Source: Charina bottae (Eukaryota; Chordata; Lepidosauria; Squamata; Charinaidae). From it: DNA of 64,000 nt. A model generated the notes under the pieces. It was not told where the DNA came from. It did no database searches and saw nothing but the letters and a program-made list of their open reading frames with translations. Location of the stretch: NCBI GenBank assembly GCA_023362775.1, contig JALMGJ010000014.1, forward strand, positions 3,993,501 to 4,057,500, in the 5' to 3' direction. Position 1 is the stretch's first letter; each line of letters starts with the position of its first letter. Shown here piece after piece: positions 10,265 through 22,984 of this stretch. The translations under genes and the position numbers were made by a program.

Positions 10265-10265
<1 letters not shown>

Positions 10266-10337
<72 letters not shown>

Positions 10338-10338
10338 C
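10266..10338. repeat. (TC)n(AC)n compound microsatellite
   Basis: About 49 bp of perfect TC repeat pass directly into about 24 bp of AC repeat. Such a tract is likely to be length-variable. Confidence 0.98.
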
Positions 10339-11204
10339 ATTTTATTTCCCCTACAGCAAATGTTAATTATACATGAAGGTTTGCCACAGCAGAAGGGATT
10401 ATAATTAATTTATATTTGAACTATAATAGATTTCACTACAAACTGCATTTCATTCCATCAAAGAGTATTATGCCTGTTACTTTGCTGCCAATAATTTACA
10501 TAAGCCAACCACAAAACATTGTGTCCATTAATCCTACAGTGAGGATGAACACAAGGCAAAGCAGTCTATTTAGGAATTAAATTTAAAGAGGAAGGGAGGG
10601 AGGGAGGAAGGAAGGGTCTCAGTTACACCTTTGCAGATCTGAGTTACCCAAACTTCTTTGAACTTAGAAAGGTCAATGAAGAAATTCATAATGCGCAGAA
10701 GAAAAGTAGATCTGAATTTTTAAAAAATGAAAAAGGGAGTAAATCAATGTTTACAAGACTACTACAATGTGGAAGTACACAAACATACATAATATAGGTA
10801 ATTAGAGATGAAAGTAGTTGGCTTTTGCCCAAAATGACATCACCTACCCCACTCCACGCATATGCAAAATCATCAGGAATCATTTTCCATAAATGTCTTC
10901 CAGTTTCCACCAGACCTTTCTTCAGTTTCCCTTCTGTCTTACTATGTGACCTTTGCCATGTCTGTTGGTGAACTGGGCCTTAAGAGTCTTTTCAGTTTCT
11001 GAAATTCAGCAAGTACCCAGAGCTATCCATTCCTTAGTCCAGACCTCTCTATATGGTTTGTATCTTTACTATTACTATCAATATTTGCTGCCATCTAGTG
11101 GTCATCTGTATTTATGCAATCCAGATCTGGTAGTCCTAATTAACCCATATTTAGGAAAGGTACCCAGCTTATATCATCAGACATCATCACTACCTAGCTT
11201 ATAT
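10339..11204. other. Non-coding DNA, no gene recognised
   Basis: Only a short GGAA-rich patch near 10589-10615 stands out. Open frames are short and without recognisable domains. Confidence 0.55.
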
Positions 11205-11239
11205 TTCATTCATTCATTCATTCATTCATTCATTCATTA
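11205..11239. repeat. (ATTC)n microsatellite
   Basis: About eight perfect ATTC units. It may be the tail of an old retroposon, but no body is visible next to it. Confidence 0.95.
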
Positions 11240-11321
11240 TTAAATTTAGCAATCGGCTAAATCCCACATCATCCCCAGACATATAACCAATTTACAAGTT
11301 GGTTACAATTTACAAGTTTAA

Positions 11322-12775
11322 TAAAATAAATAATTTTATTAAAATTTTAAAAGAGAAAGATAAAAACTAACAAAAACTAATATTGAATAAGAAAAGAAAG
11401 AAAAAGAAAAGAAAAGAAAGACAAAGCCAAAAGTGCAGAAAAAAGAAAAGAAAGAAAATATAAAGAAGAGCTTCCAATTTTCTCTACAGCAGTTACAAGT
11501 ATAAGTATAAATATACCTCTTACTCTATGGTTACAACATGATTCTCATTTTTTCTATAATCTATTTTTTTTCTAATCATCAAAACCATAAATCATAAGTT
11601 CATTTTTTCCTATTTCACACAAAAAGTCTATAAGGGGTTTCCAGTCAGCAATAAACATAGATAGTGCCTTTTCTCTGATCAAAGAAGTCAATTTGGCCAC
11701 CTCAGCAAGTTCCATCATCTTCACCCGCCATTCCTCCATTGTGGGTAGCGTCGAATCTTTCTACCTTTGTGCATATAATAATCTTGCTGCAGTTATCATG
11801 TATAAAAACAAAGTTCCATGACTTTTTTCTAATTGTTTATCCATCAGTCCAAAAGAAAAACCTCTGGTTTTAATTATATATTAATCTTTAAAATCTTCTG
11901 AATTACTATATGTATTTGAATCCAATACTTCCTGGCTTTTTTACAAGTTCACCAAGCATGATAAAATGTCCCTTCTTGTTGTTCACATTTCCAGCATAAA
12001 TTTGAAATACCTTTATACATTCTAGACAATTTATTTGGTGACATATGCCAATCATACATAATTTTATAAAAATTGTCTTTAAGAGAATTTATTTACATAA
12101 TGTAAATTTCAGTCCTTTCAACCACATATTCTCCCACTACTCCATTTGTATATTGTAACCAAAAAATTTAGCCCACTTTATCATACATTCTTTCACTTGT
12201 TCTTCTGTTTCAAATTTCAGTAAAAGTTTATACGTTTTAGCAATAACATGTTCATCATTTGTACACAGTTCTGTTTCAAACTTGGTCTTACACTGTTCAA
12301 AACTAAAAGTTCTTTTGTCTACCTTAAATCTTTCTAATAATTGCATATAAGAAAACCATTGACAAGTGTGTCCTTCTGCTACCAGATCTCATGATTTTAT
12401 TTTATATTCCCCTTGACAAAATTCTAGTATTCACAATAAGTTAGCCATTTGTGCTTACTTATCATTTCTCGTCTATAAAATGCTTCTTGCGTTGAGAGCC
12501 ACAAAGGTGTTTTCGAGCACAACCTGAGTTTATATCTATTCCATATTCTCAATATGGCACATCTGACACAATGATTTTTAAAATCTACATTAACCTTAGC
12601 TTTGTCGTACCATAAATATCCATGCCACCCGAACCTCAAGTCATGTTCTTCTAGCTCCAAAAGCCTTCTATTTCTCAGCAACACCCACTGCTTCATCCAA
12701 ACTAAACAACAAGCTGCAAAATATAATTTCAGAAACTATTACAGTTTAAGTTTCCTCACCCTTCCCTTTCTTTCT
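11322..12775 (-). mobile_element. L1-type LINE, 5'-truncated, degraded
   Basis: Minus-strand frames match the C-terminal third of L1 ORF2. At 12424-12696 a 90-codon frame contains HDLRFGWHGYLWYDK and LCSKTPLW. At 12137-12346 a 69-codon frame contains LLLKFETEEQVKE and MIKWAKFFGYNIQME. Further in, 11640-11780 corresponds to the last part of the protein. Stops and frameshifts separate these pieces. The 3' untranslated end is the A-rich complement at 11322-11470. The 3' part aligns with the second L1 copy at 45269. I could not find a target duplication, so the ends are approximate. Confidence 0.85.
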
Positions 12776-14995
12776 CTTTCATGCACCAAATCACCCAGTA
12801 ATTTCTTCCAAAGGTTGCAGAGAGGAGATCTGTTACCGGGGCAGCACTTTCAAGTAGAAGTGCAGAGGTTCATTTAGCAGAAAGAGTAGAGGGAGCCTAA
12901 ACTTTTCGATCAATAAAGGGACAGTGTGGGTAATACCAATTTCTCCCCTGTAAGATCACTAAGCCCAGTGCCTAAACTTACCTAACTACACCAATTCCAA
13001 TTCCATGGAATATGGAAAGGGAGAAGGTGATTTTGGCTTTGAACCTGCCTCATGAGGAATAAAGCTTCAGTAGGGTCAATGAGATACTGTCCTTGGAGAT
13101 TGTGCACCCATGTGAGTAAATCCAGAGGGGCAGCATAGACATGTCCCTACTTAGGAGGAAATCACAGGCCATTGCTAGTCTTTCTTCATGTTTTCCAACT
13201 TTGCAGCTAGAGGAGACTTTATCAGTCTAGACGTAAAGCCAATCTTCTCCTAGCCTGCAGCCATGTCTCCGTCTATCACGTTTATGAATAAGAGTGCCAG
13301 AAGCCTTAGTGCAACCTTTGCTACACTAACAAGTCAAGTGACTGGAGGAGAATGAGGAAGCTTGTCATGCATAATGAGAGTGGGGGCAAGCTTGATATTG
13401 ATTGCTTACTCTGGAAGTCAAGCCTAATGGAGAAAGCATTAAAAATATTTTATTTCTGCTATTACCTTTCTAAATTGAGAAAAGTGGGAGGTTGGGAGAT
13501 TAGGTTGAAAAGTCAGTTTTAAGACTCGGGCAGGAAGGCACCAGCGTGCCTGTAGAAATCTCCTTTGGTACCCAACAGATTTCTTCTTTCTCTCTTTTTT
13601 TTTTAACTGCATAAAGGAATCTGTGGACAGCATGTTAAATATTTACTGCATTTATGTCCTGCAATCTTGACTCAATAATTTTCAAGGTGGCTTCGAATTT
13701 AAAAATCAATAGCAATATTCAGAAGCATATCCACAAAAGCAGTTAATTAAAGACCAGAATATTAAAAAAAGGATCTGTCCCTTGCTCACCAAAGCCAGCT
13801 TGCTAAAGAGATTTTGACTGATTTTCTAAAGCATCAACACAGGTCAACAGGCCTCTGCTGTTTGAGGGGAAGGTGTCACACCAGACAGGCCCTACTTCTA
13901 CCATGGCTACAGTAGGTCTGGCCTTGATGAACAAGGAATTATGGTATCAGTGCACAGGTAGGGAAGTTTGCTGGAAAACAGGGCATCCTGAGTATTTTTA
14001 TAAGGTCGAGACCAGAAACTACAGGCATCTTCTAATACTTCAAGAGTTATAACACCCTATCTTCTTCCAGTTATCGCTCCAAACCTTTTCTCCCTGTCCA
14101 ACAGGGTCACCCCACTATCTCATTCCTTCGTAAATAGGAAATAACTTGATTTTTTTATGGAATATGTGAGAAAGCCAAGGGGCAGATTGAATGTTGGCAA
14201 AAGAAAAGGGGGAAAAATGAATGTGTGGGGAAAATGAACCAGATTTGTCCATCAAGGTGACTTGGGATCCTTAGGCTTGAACTGCTATGTTCCTGACTGT
14301 GTTTGTAAGTATTTTTTTGATCTATCATCATGCCTAAATAAAATAATACATTTGTAATACTTAAGAAGTAAGATGCTCAAGCCTCAGTTTAGCATCTCAG
14401 TCCAGTTTTAAAGCAAACCTGTTAACCTTTTCTCACGAAGCAGGGGAGAACACCCTACCCATGCTGGTTTCCTTTTGCTGTACAGCTTTGAAGAGGAATC
14501 TGCCCATTTTTTCTTTGACTGGGTCTCCTTTTTGGCCCCACTCCTTTAACTGTCATTTTCCTTATCTCCATCTTGCCAAGAGTGGGCTTCTAATAGGACA
14601 CAACACACCAAAGATGGTTTTTCTCTTCTGGTCTGTGTTGATTAGCATCAATTGTAGGTTCTCACAATATCTTTAAGCTCTCCTTGGATTTGCCACAGAC
14701 TGAACCCAGAATCTTCTTCTTCCAAAAGGCAGCCTTTCCCAATGAGTGAAAGCCCACAAAAACTTTCCTGAAAAAAAGACTGCCCGCCCAGAGTACGAAA
14801 AATGGCATGATCCTAATTGGAACTTTTCCTGCATCCATCCTGATCCAGGAGGAGGTCTCCAAGGCATTTCTCCTTCCTGGCAATGCCACGTAGCCCTTTA
14901 ACTAAAGGAGTGCACTAAATCTAGGACTTGGTATGTGCAAATTCAATCTTTTCCTCCAAGGTACTGTCCTTTTCTCTCATTTGATTTCAGAGGAT
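12776..14995. other. Non-coding DNA, no gene recognised
   Basis: No repeat family or coding signal that I recognise. Homopolymer runs near 13588 are the only low-complexity parts. Confidence 0.55.
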
Positions 14996-14997
14996 TA

Positions 14998-15404
14998 CAG
15001 GTAGTCCTCAGTTAATGACTACAATTGGGACCGGAACTTTGGTTGCTAAGCAAAGTGGTTGTTAAGCGAATCTGACCTAATTTTACGACCTTTTTTGCGG
15101 TGGTCATTAAGCGAATCACCATGGTCATTAAGTGAATCACATGGTTGTTAAGCAAATCACCTGGCTCCTCATTGATTTTGCTTGCTGGAAGCTGGCTGGG
15201 AAGGTCGAAAATGGTGATCACATGACCGCGGGACGTTGTGATGGTCGTAAATGCAAACCGGTTGCCAAGCACCCAAATCATGATTGTGTGACCACAGGGG
15301 CACTGCGATGATTGTTAAGTGCAAGAACCAGTCGTCATTTTTTTCCGCATCATCATAAGTCCAAACCGTTGCTAAATGAATGCTTGTTAAGTGAGGACTA
15401 CCTG
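14998..15404 (+). mobile_element. Tc1/mariner-type MITE (TA target duplication)
   Basis: The 407-bp element has inverted ends CAGGTAGTCCTCAGTTAA and its reverse complement TTAAGTGAGGACTACCTG, and is flanked by TA on both sides (14996-14997, 15405-15406). There is no transposase frame. The left part contains a motif of the form tggtnnttaagcgaatca repeated three to four times at about 20-bp spacing. A second, reversed copy lies at 24055. TA duplication points to the Tc1/mariner superfamily. Confidence 0.85.
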
Positions 15405-15406
15405 TA

Positions 15407-16690
15407 GATTGCTTGAATGATCACTTCCTCCATGTGAGGAGTTCCTAGAAGAACATTTTTCATTCACACACTCCTTTATATGTATAAAGCTCCTACCAGG
15501 CAGCCCACACAGTGATTTGATTTTCCAGGTGAAAAGAGTTCCTTTTTTCTTTTCTTTTTTTGAAGGGAGTTTAAATCCACAAGATTTCTGCTGTCACAAA
15601 GTCATAAGCTTCACTGGTCTTCCACCTTCTGACTGCGCTGAGTATTCCCTCCACCCCTTCACAAAGCCAAGGATTATTTTAGTGAAGTTACCAGAGACGT
15701 GGAAACTCTGCCTTTGCAGAGAAAACAATTTCACAGAAGACTAAACTGAATTAGAAGAGGAAGCAGGGATACCAATGAGAAGAAAAAAAGAGACCAATTG
15801 CTTCAGGATGCACCAGGAAGAAGAGGTGATTAGACGAGAGTACAAAGGGGACTACCCCCTGAAATATTCGTTTTATTTCAAAAAGGCTGAGAAAGCATGC
15901 AGATGCAAAACAAAATGATTTTGTATAGCTTATTTTGCCAGTTTTACTCCCAGCATGTTTTCAACTGATATGCTTGGCTCCTGATGTGGCTATTTAGCAT
16001 CTCTGGGATAGACTATAATATTCTCCAATACCTAGGGAAAGGGGTTGGTGAAGATCTTTGTTTTCAAAAGTGGTTGATCTCAGGGGTGCTGCTGAGTGTA
16101 GTATGCCACACCAAGCAAGGGTCCTCCAATCCAGGAGGACTTGAAATTCGGTCCCACACATAACATAAAAGCAGGAGCAGCAGCAGCAACAACAACAACA
16201 AGGCTCTGAACTTTTCATTCTCCTCCTCTCTCCTTGTAAGGGGGAAAAATTAAGATCTTGGGCACACCCACCTTCTTGTGAAAGTTCGCAAAAAGAGAGA
16301 AAGAAAAAATGGAAACGCTTGCTAAGAATGGAGCACAGGAGAGGACAATGGGAAGCAAAGAACCTGGGGGGTTATATGCTCGGTTTGAGGGACAGAGAAA
16401 GTAGCTTGTTCAGGATCTCTTCAAAACTGATCTCAGCATTGACTGAATTCAGAGCTCAAAAGTGTTGGAAATCTGGGGAAGGTCATGAAGGACAACTTGG
16501 AACAAATCAAACCCAGCTTCTTCTTTTGTTGTTTTTTAAGGAATCCAGGACAGAGCATAGAAAAAATAGGTGGCTAGATGTTTAAAACTCCATCACATCT
16601 TCAAAACAGTTCAAATGCACCTTATTCAGTTCCCACTGAATTTGGTTCTTTGGTACAATAACTTGATTCCAGCAGATGATCCAGTTGAAT
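15407..16690. other. Non-coding DNA with a short (CAG/CAA)n tract
   Basis: A trinucleotide run (CAG then CAA) lies at about 16171-16202. It creates an apparent cysteine-rich frame on the minus strand that I do not regard as coding. I recognise nothing else. Confidence 0.55.
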
Positions 16691-16699
16691 CATATACAG

Positions 16700-16870
16700 C
16701 AGAACTTTCCAAACTGTGTGTGGCGACACAAAAGTGTGTCGCCACAAACAGTCTGGTGTGTCGCCACACAACCCGGAAGCGCTGATCATCATCAGCGCTT
16801 CCGGGTTTTCCCACGGCGACACACCAACGGCGGTTGGTGTGTCGCCGCGGGAAAACTTTGGAAAGCCCTG
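16700..16870 (+). mobile_element. hAT-type MITE, CAGRGCTTTCCAAA family (CCGGAAG subtype)
   Basis: The 171-bp element has ends CAGAACTTTCCAAACT and AACTTTGGAAAGCCCTG. The target duplication is atatacag (16692-16699) versus atctacag (16871-16878), with one mismatch. The interior has gtgtgtcgcc motifs and a perfect 16-bp inverted repeat (16771-16786 and 16791-16806) around a 4-base loop. No transposase is encoded. Confidence 0.88.
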
Positions 16871-16878
16871 ATCTACAG

Positions 16879-19800
16879 ACTGAAACTTCACACGGTCTTA
16901 TTATTCATGCCTGAGAACAGGTTGAAACCTTGAATTCAAAAACTGATCCATGCTGGCAACTTCTGATAGATGAAAACTGCAGTGGATTTAACAATGCTGG
17001 GCAGGTAAAGTTCAAACCCTTCTCAAGAAATAGTCAAACAATTGCTTTGCTCTGTCTTAGTAAAGTTAGAAATCTGTTTGTAGAGTCCACTTTGATAGAC
17101 TAGGAAGAGAAGGATCCACCATATCAACTACCTGTGTATTTGTTTCAACAGGAAAGAAATTGCCATTTTGGGAACGGTTGCCCCATGTAGCTAAGCCCAA
17201 AGCTCTAATGATTACTTGAAACCAGATTCCAAATGGGAGAAATATACGACAGAGAAAGAAGGCACAGATTCTAATTCAAAATGATATTTAGAAGGTCAAA
17301 TCGGAGACCCAGTTGCAGGTGGCAATGTAATATTTAACAGTAACACAGGGAAAGTCTTATTTTGTATAGTCTAGACAGGAATGTTTGTAATTTGTTTTCC
17401 ACATTGTTTTGTTTCAATATTATGCAGCTTATCAGAGAAACCCACGGTTATTGAATAACGTTTTACATTAAGAATCTCAGTCTCATTCATTGAATTCAGT
17501 CTGCAGGTGCAGTTTCAAGTTGGTGTATTGGTGCAATGTAGTTAAGATTCAAGTTGGGTTTGCAGAGACAATTGCACTTTTCTGGCTTCAGAGCAAAAAG
17601 TGATGCTTTTAATCCCACTCTTTTCCTTAATCAAGAATAATACTAACAATGCCAAAATAGGGTTGGGGAAAAAGGGGAAATGGGGATATTGCGCCTCTCC
17701 CCTTAAACCAGATACTATTCATATTTGTTATATTCCTTTCAAACTTGGTGACTCTGGACGACTTCTTAGTAAAAGGGGGAAACCACCCCCACCAAGTCAT
17801 TTCTTGAAAAAGCAAGAGAAGCTCTCCTGATGATAGGATAGATGTTGGAGAACTGAAATGACTCAGCAGTTCTTTTGCTCCTTCAACCATTTCAATTCTA
17901 CTTAATACCAAAGAAAATCTCCTGTATAAGGAGTATAAAGCATCAGGCAGCAATAAACAAAGCAATTTTTCTTTGCAGGAGCTGTTTTATCAATACAGGT
18001 TGATGGCCTGAAGCTTCAACAAATAGGACCTTCTGGGGCTGTGGTAGAAGAAGTGTGGCTTTCATTCTGCAGGGCAGCAGTTTTCTGAAATAAATATGTC
18101 TATTATGTTTCATAGGAGTGGGAGAGGATAGAACAAGAGAGACATTTTTGTAATAAGGGTTAAAAGGCAGTGTAAGCAGGTCTGGAGTCCATTGATCTTT
18201 GCAGAAGAATGAATATGAGCAACTGGAGAAGAGGGAGGAAAAGGAAGAAAAAGAAGAGGGAGGAGGAGGAGGAGGAGGAGGCCCAGTCATTGGCTACACA
18301 AAATACTGTGAACATGATAATGTTGGTCTATGACTGCAATAAACATTAACTGGTTAACTGAGAATATGGGGATTAAGCACATATTTAGGGGTCCAATCTT
18401 CTCCAATCAAATTTGCCATGAACTGTGTGTCACTTCCCTTCCCTTTGTTTACATATTGTTTATCTCTGGATTTCCATCCCACCTTGCCTCTAGAGCTCAA
18501 GGGGGTGGACATGGGGACAACTGTGTGTCTCTCCTCACTTGAACTTCACAGTGGAACAAATAGGGATGAGGTTGGGAGGATAAAAAAATGCTTAGTCAGG
18601 AGTCACTCTGAAGGTTCTCATATTCAAGGAGTGATTGAAGTAATCTTCCCAGGTTTGCTTTTGCACTTCCCTTAAATAGCACTATTTTGTTTGAATGTAA
18701 TACTCACCATAATGTTAAAGTGAGCTACAGCATTCCTTTACTAGGTTTTACTAAAAGAGCAGCCTTTTTGAAAAATTGCTTTCTACCTGTCTGATGTGAT
18801 TACTTATATAACATTTAGAGTCGCCACATTTCTTGAGTGAGCCTTGCAATGGCAGGCCAAGATTGTGAAATAATATTAAAATCACCTCTTTCCTCTTTTT
18901 CTAGGGAGTTACTAGCTTGTACTTCCTTAGGGCTACCTAGCCAAAAGGCTAGATGGTGGCCAAGGGTTAGAAGGTCCATATTTCTTGGTTGCTATCCATG
19001 GTCATCTGTAGTCTCAATCTGGTGGTCTTAAATTCCTTTTTCAGGATGTATTGTGTATAATATCCTACTATTATAGTGAAAGTGATTGACCCTTGAGCAG
19101 CATGAGATATTTCCCTTCTGGAAGCCCTCTGGAGACCTAGTTCTTTAAGCTGCTTTTGAAAGACAAAGGAAGTATCACAAGAAGAAAGGAGAGGCAGAAT
19201 AAAGTGCTGGAAAAAGCAAGTGCGGGAAAGAGAAAGAGAGAGGGCACCCTACTGAAGTATCAGAGGGCCCAACACTGTAAACACTATTTGTAAGAAGTTG
19301 TAAGAAGAAATTGAAGTTCTTGGTATCAATATGAGAAATACAGTTTTGATACTGCAGTCCTGGAGGAGAAGAGGGGACAATATGAAGGGCCTTAGCAGAA
19401 GGTTAACTTTGAAAGCTAAAAGTCTGTGATTTAATTTCTAGTAGTTCTGGTTAAAAGCATAAAGAAGCAGAGGATAGGAAAGATCTCTGACTCAGGCCTG
19501 AAGCATTGGTGGTGGAGACACACCAAACTTTTCATCACCATCACCAGCATCAGCATCAGCACCATCAGGCTCTCAAGGTCCAAAGGCTGACAATGAAAGC
19601 CAACAAAAATATAAACCAGTGAAACCCAAGTTAAAAAGCTGGAATAACTATTAATCATACATATGGAACTTCCTATGTTCCTCTTGAGTAAATGCAGATC
19701 TGTGACTTCTGATTTTGTTTTTGTTGTCTAAATAGCATGAAGTAGCAGGATTGGTTGCAATTGTGCTGTTAGACACACATACAGAAACTCTTGTAGTTTG

Positions 19801-20026
19801 GTCCTAGTATTGCCATATTTTGGGCTGAAATCCACAGGGTGATCAATGTAACATTATAGTGATTGGTGTTTTATGAGGCTTCACTATTTCAGCAGAATTT
19901 GGAATCTATCAAGACACCAAGAATTATTGATTCTTTGTGCAAGGGAGAGAAAAGATTTATTACCTAACATTGAAGACACACCTGATTTGCAGCATTATGG
20001 ATTGTTGATATATACAGTTGGTATAT
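16879..20026. other. Non-coding DNA with short trinucleotide repeats
   Basis: Holds a (GGA)n tract at 18258-18281 and a CAT/CAG tract at 19533-19568. Other open frames are short and have no recognisable domains. No transposon signatures were noticed. Confidence 0.55.
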
Positions 20027-20118
20027 ACATTGTGGTTGTAAACCGCCCAGAGTCTACCACGGTAGAGATGGGCGGGGATAAATCCAAATAATAAATAAAT
20101 AAATAAATAAATAAATAC
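20027..20118 (+). mobile_element. L2-type LINE, extreme 3' end
   Basis: Contains the typical terminal block gtaaaccgcccagagtct, then gatgggcggggataaat, then an (AATA)n tail. Only about 90 bp are left. Confidence 0.7.
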
Positions 20119-20817
20119 AGTCTCTCAACATTTAAAATGGGATTTATTTGGCTATTTTTGACAGAGGGACAGCAAATAGAAATTTCAAGTCATTTTGGAG
20201 CTGTTGTTTTCAATAATTTCAAACACACACAAAGTGAGAGTTTGTTTAATAAAGCACAAAAAAGTTTACCGATTGAGCTTTGTTGCAAACTTTTATACAA
20301 ATAACATACAAATCTTTTCCACCTGGTTTGCCAGTAGTCACTTAGGCAGTTAGGAGCTAGGCTGTGTTTCTCAAGAATGCTTCACTTTTGGACTAGCTGT
20401 CGTCCTTTCCCACTAACCTGATGGGGCCACATGGCCATCTTGAAATTTTCACACAAGGCAATTCCTGACATTTGGAATTCAGTCCAAGTCTACATCCCTT
20501 TGAGATGCTGAACCAATTTCATCATAAAATAGCAGAGCTAGAATTCTCCAAGAAGTTTAATTATGTTCTTCTTCTAGAAAAAAAAGCATTCTTATTGCAC
20601 ATCATCTTTTAATCCACTCAGCAATGCAAGAGCAGTTGTGTCACACCTAACAACTACTTTGCAAATGGCACTGTCAAAAATTAATAACCACAGTCTGCAT
20701 CTCCTGCATTCATTTCCTCACTGATTATCTCCCCTCCACTTCCATCACCAATCTGGGTGCCAATAATGTCTTTGCTCAGAATAATATTCTATCAATCTGA
20801 TGAAGTGGCTGCAGTCC
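20119..20817. other. Non-coding DNA, no gene recognised
   Basis: I see no repeat family or coding signal here. Confidence 0.5.
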
Positions 20818-21015
20818 ATAAATCATAGAATCATCTAGTTGCAAAGGGGCATTTAGGCCATGGAATCTAGTCTACCTGCTCAACCCAAGAATAGAAATTA
20901 AAACATCTCGCACTTAGAGGAACTCATTCCCTCTCTGGGTCATTAGATCCACTGTCAAATTGCTATTAGGAAATTATTTCTAACATTCAGATGGAATCTG
21001 CCCTCTTGTAAATTA
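20818..21015 (-). mobile_element. CR1-type LINE, 3' fragment
   Basis: The plus strand begins aatcatagaatcatctag, the complement of the CR1 terminal repeat (ATTCTATGATT). It continues through blocks typical of antisense CR1: a caaaggggcattta-like segment, a tagtctacctgctcaa-like segment, and ttaggaaattatttctaac followed by gatggaatctgccctct. It is old and diverged. Confidence 0.65.
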
Positions 21016-21129
21016 AAAGCTGATGATATAATAAACTTATGAGGTCTCAAGATATCCTGTGTCTCTTTGTTCTTTTGCTTGAAGCTAACATAGTTGTCCC
21101 TCTAGAAAGGCAGCTGAAACATTCTATTG

Positions 21130-22220
21130 AGATCAAATCAAATCAAATCTTTATTACGGTCAAAGACCAGCATAAGGAGGATGGGGTACAGGCAGTTAAA
21201 AGCATAGAAAATACATTAAAATCTAAAAAATAATATAAAAGCGAATATATATGAACTTCTAAAAGAAAAGGAAAAAATCTAAAAAGAGGGGTAGGGGCAT
21301 TAGATGGGTGTAGGGGAGCATAAAGGTTTTCCCAAACTTTTGACCCTGGAGGAACCCTTGAAATATTTTTCAGGCCTGGGGGAACCCCTGCACGTTCAGG
21401 CTCAAATACAGGCCAGAAGTTACAAAATTATTATATTCGTTTCATGGGTAGGCCTGTATAGATGCATTCACAGTGTTCTTAAACTAAAGAACGAAACTTA
21501 CCTCTTTAATGTGAAGTTGCCCAAATTTGAAATAATTTTTGAAATTAATCCTGATCTCCCAGGGAACCCCTAGTGACCTCTCGCGGAACCCTAGGGTGCC
21601 ACGGAGCCCTGGTTGAGAAACCCTGCTCTAGTGTGATAAATTAGATGCTCATTTAAAACTAGTTTATGGCATCGATCATCATCTGACAAATTTTAAGCAC
21701 TGCTGCGCAGAACCTGGCAACATTATATGTTGTAGCAGGGTTGGAACCTGACCGCAGCAGGAAGGTGTAGAATCATCTTGAGCGCCCTGGGTATCTATAC
21801 AATAGTGGTAAGATGAGGTTAGTGTGAATGTCTCTATAATACAGGCGCTGGAGAAGCACATGCTCTGTTGTTTCTATGTGACCAGAGTCATGTCAGATTT
21901 CCCGTATGAAATTGGCAAATATTTTCTGTACAAAGCAAAAGTGTTTTGGCCAATTGCATCTTTTACGAAGCAAAGGCTTCTCATGGTGACGTGAAGTGCA
22001 GGTGCAAGATAACACACTGCCTTCCCATAACATTGAATGGCTTTTCTTATCATCTTCATTAGACACGAAGCTAGAAGGTACCACGTGTGTATTGTTTTGG
22101 CTAGATTGCATGGGAACAATGTCTCCTGATTCCCTCCGTGGGAAGCCTGCTCCAAGGGGAGCAGAGGGAGGGAGGAGATCACATGCTTGCTTAGATGCAG
22201 CACTGCCACCCAATAGCAGG
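21130..22220 (-). mobile_element. LINE 3' region (same family as 6175), with nested hAT MITE
   Basis: The left end has a CAAAT-repeat tail followed by tttattacggtcaaagacca, the same start as the insertion at 6175. The region right of the nested element (21614-22220) appears to be further 3' sequence of a minus-strand retroelement, but its right boundary is uncertain and there is no recognisable protein. R4/Dong-type is a guess. Confidence 0.4.
21322..21613 (-). mobile_element. hAT-type MITE, CAGGGTTTCTCAACC family
   Basis: The right end reads ggttgagaaaccctg, a hAT-like terminal repeat. The left end is a decayed counterpart with ttcccaaacttttgaccct. Segments with ggaacccctagtg and ggaaccctagggtgcc near the right end and ggaacccttgaaat on the left are partly reciprocal. 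I could not find a clean 8-bp target duplication. A fragment of the same family lies at 28951. Confidence 0.6.
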
Positions 22221-22259
22221 TCACGCTAATGTGCTATGGCCTACTGCTTTAGGCCTAGT

Positions 22260-22683
22260 GTGTGTCACACCTAACTCCAGCCAATCAGAAAGCTGGAAGA
22301 ACAGAATATCAAACCATGCAAAATGGTGTTCTCCTGCTTCTTGATTTGTGTGTCTTTAGCCATGTAGTTCTTCACGTGTATTCTACTTCTGAGGACTGGG
22401 CAGTGTGAGCTATGCCTGGCTTTGCGTATAGGCCGTGGCAGGAACTCTGGCCCTGGAAACAATACATGAATCTCTGCTTATAAGTTTGTTTTTGTTTTTC
22501 CTTTTGCAATGCTGTACCATGTATATTCAACTTTCCTTTTTGCGATAATGTACTGTATATATAGTATTGCCTTATGCTACAAGTAAATACTTTTAGCCCT
22601 AAACGCTGCACTCTTGTCATGTCTGTTTATTCTCAAGCCTCGAGTTTTTCCCTAGAAGCCAGCGTACATCCCATCAAGTCACA
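22260..22683 (+). mobile_element. Possible solo LTR (weak)
   Basis: The segment starts TG and can be made to end CA. It has a TATA-like tatatatag near 22557 and, shortly after it, agtaaatac and tgtttattc, in the order U3-R-U5. The following bases (ggggcctcatct) faintly resemble a primer-binding site. No second LTR, no gag-pol frame and no target duplication were found, so this is only a suggestion. Confidence 0.22.
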
Positions 22684-22984
22684 GGGGCCTCATCTCTCCA
22701 GGTAAGGAATCTTCCTGTTATCGGCCTTCAAGGAAAACTGAGGGGACGGCGTGACATTGTGCCAGAGTCAAGGCCCCCTATTGAGGTTCTACAAGTCCCT
22801 AAATTGGTATTGGAAAATGCCACCAAAAGAAAGGGTCAGCTTTTATGCATCCTTCCAAAAAGTGGGGTAAAAAATCCCCAATGTGGGACAGTTTTGGAGA
22901 GGAACAAAACCAAAAGGACAAGAGGTGCCATTCCAAACCGAGCAACCCAAACATTTCAGCAAGGAGAGGGGACACAGTGAGATA
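22684..22984. other. Non-coding DNA, possible retroelement leader
   Basis: Open frames of about 75-115 codons occur on both strands but none has a recognisable domain. The right side merges into the L2 remnant. Confidence 0.35.

Noticed and set aside
15994..16218. Frame with a run of cysteines
   Set aside because: The run comes from a CAG/CAA trinucleotide repeat read on the other strand.
22260..22984. A complete endogenous retrovirus
   Set aside because: Only one weak LTR-like segment is visible; there is no second LTR and no gag, pol or env similarity nearby, so I keep it only as a weak LTR suggestion.
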